The notes under the pieces are model-generated. The model was given only the letters and a program-made list of their open reading frames with translations. It did not search any database and had not been told where the DNA came from. The position numbers were made by a program, and so were the translations under genes. Of a stretch of 64,000 nt of DNA, positions 61,864 through 64,000 are shown piece by piece. Location of the stretch: contig CAMCHJ010000001.1 of the NCBI GenBank assembly GCA_945874665.1, forward strand, positions 1-64,000. The letters run 5' to 3'. Position 1 is the first letter of the stretch. Each line of letters opens with the position of its first letter. This DNA is from Chitinophaga pinensis (GTDB taxonomy: Bacteria > Bacteroidota > Bacteroidia > UBA7662).

Positions 61864-62156
61864 TGGCCATCCGCGGCAGATCACAAACGCTCGACCATGT
61901 GTTGAGCGAGCTCATCGACACTTACAAACTGCGTGGCAAACTCGACGAAGTGGAATTGCATCGCTTTTGGGCCGAATTGCTCGGACCACAAATCAACGCA
62001 CAAACCGAAGGCTTGTATTTGCAAGGCGAAAAAGTGATGGTGCGGTTGAGCAGCTCGGTGTTGCGGTCGGAACTGAGCATGGCCAAAGACAGTATTTTAG
62101 CAAAGATTAACCAGCGTTTTGGCTCAAATCGGGTCAAAGACCTTATTTTTATCTGA
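61863..62156 (+). CDS. DUF721 family protein (DciA-like)
   Basis: A 97-residue protein: [64 protein letters not shown] is a DUF721 domain. Some members (DciA) load or assist the replicative helicase. Overlaps lipA by one base and precedes gpmA by 13 bp. Confidence 0.88.
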   Translation: MAIRGRSQTLDHVLSELIDTYKLRGKLDEVELHRFWAELLGPQINAQTEGLYLQGEKVMVRLSSSVLRSELSMAKDSILAKINQRFGSNRVKDLIFI

Positions 62157-62169
62157 TCATTTCACTCCT

Positions 62170-62775
62170 ATGGCACAATTAGTCATCGTACGTCACGGAC
62201 AATCGCAGTGGAACCTCGAAAACCGCTTTACAGGCTGGGTCGATGTTCCCCTTTCAGAAAAAGGCATCGCAGAAGCCAAAGCGGCAGGTGCAAAACTCAA
62301 AGACTTTCGCTTTGATGAAGCCTTCACCAGCGATTTGCAACGTGCGCAACATACTTTGAATTACATACTCGAGGTAAGCAACCAAACCAACATCCCCACC
62401 ACCAAAAATGTAGCCCTCAATGAGCGCATGTATGGCGAATTGCAGGGCCTCGACAAAGCCGATACGGCTGCCAAATACGGTAACGAGCAGGTGCACATTT
62501 GGCGGCGCAGCTTTGATGTGGCTCCTCCTGGTGGCGAAAGTTTGAAGGATACAGCGGCGCGCGTGATTCCATACGTAGAGGCTGAAATTGTACCCAAGCT
62601 CAAAGCAGGCAAAAACATCATCATTGCCGCCCATGGCAACAGCTTGCGTGCCCTCGTGATGTACCTCGAGAAAATGACACCTGAAGAAATACTAAAGTTT
62701 GAAATACCTACGGGATCGCCACGTTTGTATGCGTTAGACGCTGACTTGAACATCCAAAAAGCCATGTATCTTTAA
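62170..62775 (+). CDS. gpmA: 2,3-bisphosphoglycerate-dependent phosphoglycerate mutase
   Basis: A 201-residue enzyme; start at [15 protein letters not shown] (ATG at 62170). RHG at the N-terminus carries the phosphohistidine; [14 protein letters not shown] carries the second histidine. [15 protein letters not shown] and [19 protein letters not shown] complete the family pattern. Interconverts 3- and 2-phosphoglycerate. Short relative to the 250-residue enteric form, as usual for this bacterial subgroup. Confidence 0.94.
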   Translation: MAQLVIVRHGQSQWNLENRFTGWVDVPLSEKGIAEAKAAGAKLKDFRFDEAFTSDLQRAQHTLNYILEVSNQTNIPTTKNVALNERMYGELQGLDKADTAAKYGNEQVHIWRRSFDVAPPGGESLKDTAARVIPYVEAEIVPKLKAGKNIIIAAHGNSLRALVMYLEKMTPEEILKFEIPTGSPRLYALDADLNIQKAMYL

Positions 62776-62880
62776 AAACCCCGTTTGAAAGCAGCCGGTT
62801 GCGTTATACGCCTCCAAAGCTTTTGTGCTGCACGCAGTCAGCCTTCTCGCTAAAAATTGCATCTGAACATAGAAAAAAAT

Positions 62881-63849
62881 ATGGCCATTAGTTTTACATC
62901 CGACAAAGAAGCCGTCGACGCACTCGCCCAACGCTATCAACAGAGCCTGAAAGAGGTGCAGCAAGTGATTATTGGTCAGGACGAGATCGTAAAAGCCGTG
63001 CTCATCGGCGTTTTCAGTAATGGCCACTGTTTACTGGTGGGCGTGCCGGGCTTGGCTAAAACTTTGCTTGTGCAAACCATGGGCCGCGTGCTCGATTTGA
63101 GCTTTAGCAGGGTGCAGTTTACACCCGACCTCATGCCCGGCGACATAACCGGCTCCGAAATCCTAGACGACCAAAAGCAGTTTCGCTTTATTCCTGGCCC
63201 TTTGTTTGCCAACATCGTGCTCGCCGACGAAATTAACCGTACCCCGCCCAAAACCCAGAGTTCGTTGCTCGAAGCCATGCAAGAGCGGCAAGTGACCGTG
63301 GCCGGCAAAATGTACGAGCTGCCAAAGCCGTTTTTTGTGCTCGCCACCCAAAACCCCATCGAACAGGAGGGCACGTATCCGCTACCGGAGGCGCAACTCG
63401 ACCGCTTTATGTTGAATGTTTGGCTCGACTACCCTAGTTTCGAAGACGAGCTGCGCGTGGTGAAACAAACTACCACAGATAAACAACCTGTGGTAAACAA
63501 AGTCATTGGGGCTGAGGAGATTTTGTACTTCCAACAGCTGGTGCGCCGCATGCCGATTGCAGACAATGTGCTGGAATATGCTGTCAAATTGGCAAATAAA
63601 ACACGGCCGAATAGTCAGTATGCCACCGCCGACACCAATAAATACCTCAGCTGGGGGGCTGGTCCGCGTGCTTCGCAATACCTCACCATCGGAGCTAAAT
63701 GCCATGCCGCCTTGAGCAATAAATACTCTCCAGATATAGAAGACGTTCAGGCTGTGGCAGTTAACATACTTCGCCACCGCATTGTATTGAACTACAAGGC
63801 GGAAGCAGAAGGCTTAAAAGCCGACGACCTCATCAAAAAGTTGATGTAA
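62881..63849 (+). CDS. MoxR family AAA+ ATPase
   Basis: A 322-residue AAA+ ATPase; start at MAISF (ATG at 62881). Walker A GVPGLAKTLLVQ, Walker B VLADEINRTPPKTQSSLLEAMQERQVT, sensor-1 region FVLATQNPIEQEGTYPLPEAQLDRF. MoxR proteins act as chaperones for metal or cofactor loading, often with DUF58/VWA proteins in the next genes. Those are not seen here, and the following gene is a zinc metallopeptidase. Confidence 0.95.
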   Translation: MAISFTSDKEAVDALAQRYQQSLKEVQQVIIGQDEIVKAVLIGVFSNGHCLLVGVPGLAKTLLVQTMGRVLDLSFSRVQFTPDLMPGDITGSEILDDQKQFRFIPGPLFANIVLADEINRTPPKTQSSLLEAMQERQVTVAGKMYELPKPFFVLATQNPIEQEGTYPLPEAQLDRFMLNVWLDYPSFEDELRVVKQTTTDKQPVVNKVIGAEEILYFQQLVRRMPIADNVLEYAVKLANKTRPNSQYATADTNKYLSWGAGPRASQYLTIGAKCHAALSNKYSPDIEDVQAVAVNILRHRIVLNYKAEAEGLKADDLIKKLM

Positions 63850-63904
63850 GCCACACAAAACTGGCACTTACTTTGTTTACAACCATGTATAAATTAGTAC
63901 AAAC

Positions 63905-64000
63905 ATGTATATAATCCTTATGATCGCCATCATGGCAGCCAGCTGGGCTGTTGGGGCTCGTTTCAAAAGTCGTTTCAAAAAGTACGCCGCTACGCCGCTG
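63905..64000 (+). CDS. YugP-like membrane zinc metallopeptidase, N-terminal fragment
   Basis: The gene runs off the right edge; 32 codons are visible, starting MYIILMIAIMAASWAVGARF followed by KSRFKKYAATPL. A single membrane helix followed by SRFKKY is the usual N-terminus of Bacteroidota zinc metallopeptidases of the YugP family. The HExxH site would be beyond the edge, so this is a tentative call. It lies 55 bp after the moxR gene. Confidence 0.65.
   Translation, partial: MYIILMIAIMAASWAVGARFKSRFKKYAATPL

Noticed and set aside
1-64000. CRISPR arrays, insertion sequences, rRNA, riboswitches
   Set aside because: No regularly spaced repeats beyond the three 24-bp units, no transposase, no rRNA and no THI-, FMN- or SAM-type riboswitch pattern seen, including upstream of thiL, thiN and ribH.

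Overview
This window is chromosomal DNA from a member of the Bacteroidota. The signs are Bacteroidota-type -7 promoter boxes (TAnnTTTG), a type IX secretion C-terminal domain, DUF5686, DUF6268 and GSCFA proteins, an UpxY-type NusG paralogue, YtxJ of the bacillithiol system, a THUMP-like/PG_1098-type methyltransferase and a short protein directly before pyk. A complete lower mevalonate pathway points towards Flavobacteriales or a neighbouring order, but the sequence alone does not settle the order. Genes are dense, with many 1-8 bp overlaps. No rRNA, CRISPR array or insertion sequence was seen. One tRNA (anticodon CAT) is present.

Layout. 0-10 kb: end of an ALDH7-type dehydrogenase, M1 peptidase, GSCFA protein, a TauE/SafE sulfite-type exporter, mfd and a TlpA-like lipoprotein. 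10-19.2 kb: thiL, two tandem-domain Usp proteins, a minus-strand isoprenoid operon (HMG-CoA reductase, GHMP kinase, mvaD, mevalonate kinase, UbiA prenyltransferase) and thiamine pyrophosphokinase. 19-26 kb: ORF6N protein, acyl-CoA dehydrogenase, PiT-like transporter, apaG and a phenylacetyl-CoA epoxidase operon (TetR-paaA-B-C-D) without an adjacent paaE. 26-37 kb: beta-helix lipoprotein, Usp, map, yebC, M13 peptidase, small lipoprotein, DUF5686 protein and a T9SS-secreted kelch-like protein. 37-45 kb: a sulfur-oxidation island (SoxB-like hydrolase, OprD-like porin, periplasmic DsrE, TsdA-like dihaem cytochrome, two half-size YeeE/YedE thiosulfate permeases, Usp, persulfide dioxygenase-rhodanese). 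45-64 kb: rnc-fabF-acpP, pyk, HAD phosphatase, tRNA, UpxY regulator, UDP-glucuronate decarboxylase, recF, pdhA, TPR protein, ribH, an envelope operon, methyltransferase, two tiny CPAF lipoproteins with YtxJ, OsmC, lipA, DUF721, gpmA, moxR and the start of a zinc metallopeptidase.

The main discovery is a candidate sulfur regulon. A 14-bp palindrome, GTAAC-N4-GTTAC, occurs exactly four times in the 64 kb in a manual scan, where about 0.06 are expected by chance. It lies upstream of tauE/safE, the persulfide dioxygenase, the soxB-like gene and the secreted kelch protein. At each site a -7-like box follows 22-23 bp downstream, the geometry of a class II activator of the Crp/Fnr type (centre near -41). 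This ties a distant sulfite exporter and an uncharacterised secreted protein to the thiosulfate/persulfide gene cluster. A second pattern is a TAnnTTTG box followed by exactly four bases and ATG (thiL, tlpA-like, soxB-like, lipA), which predicts leaderless mRNAs.
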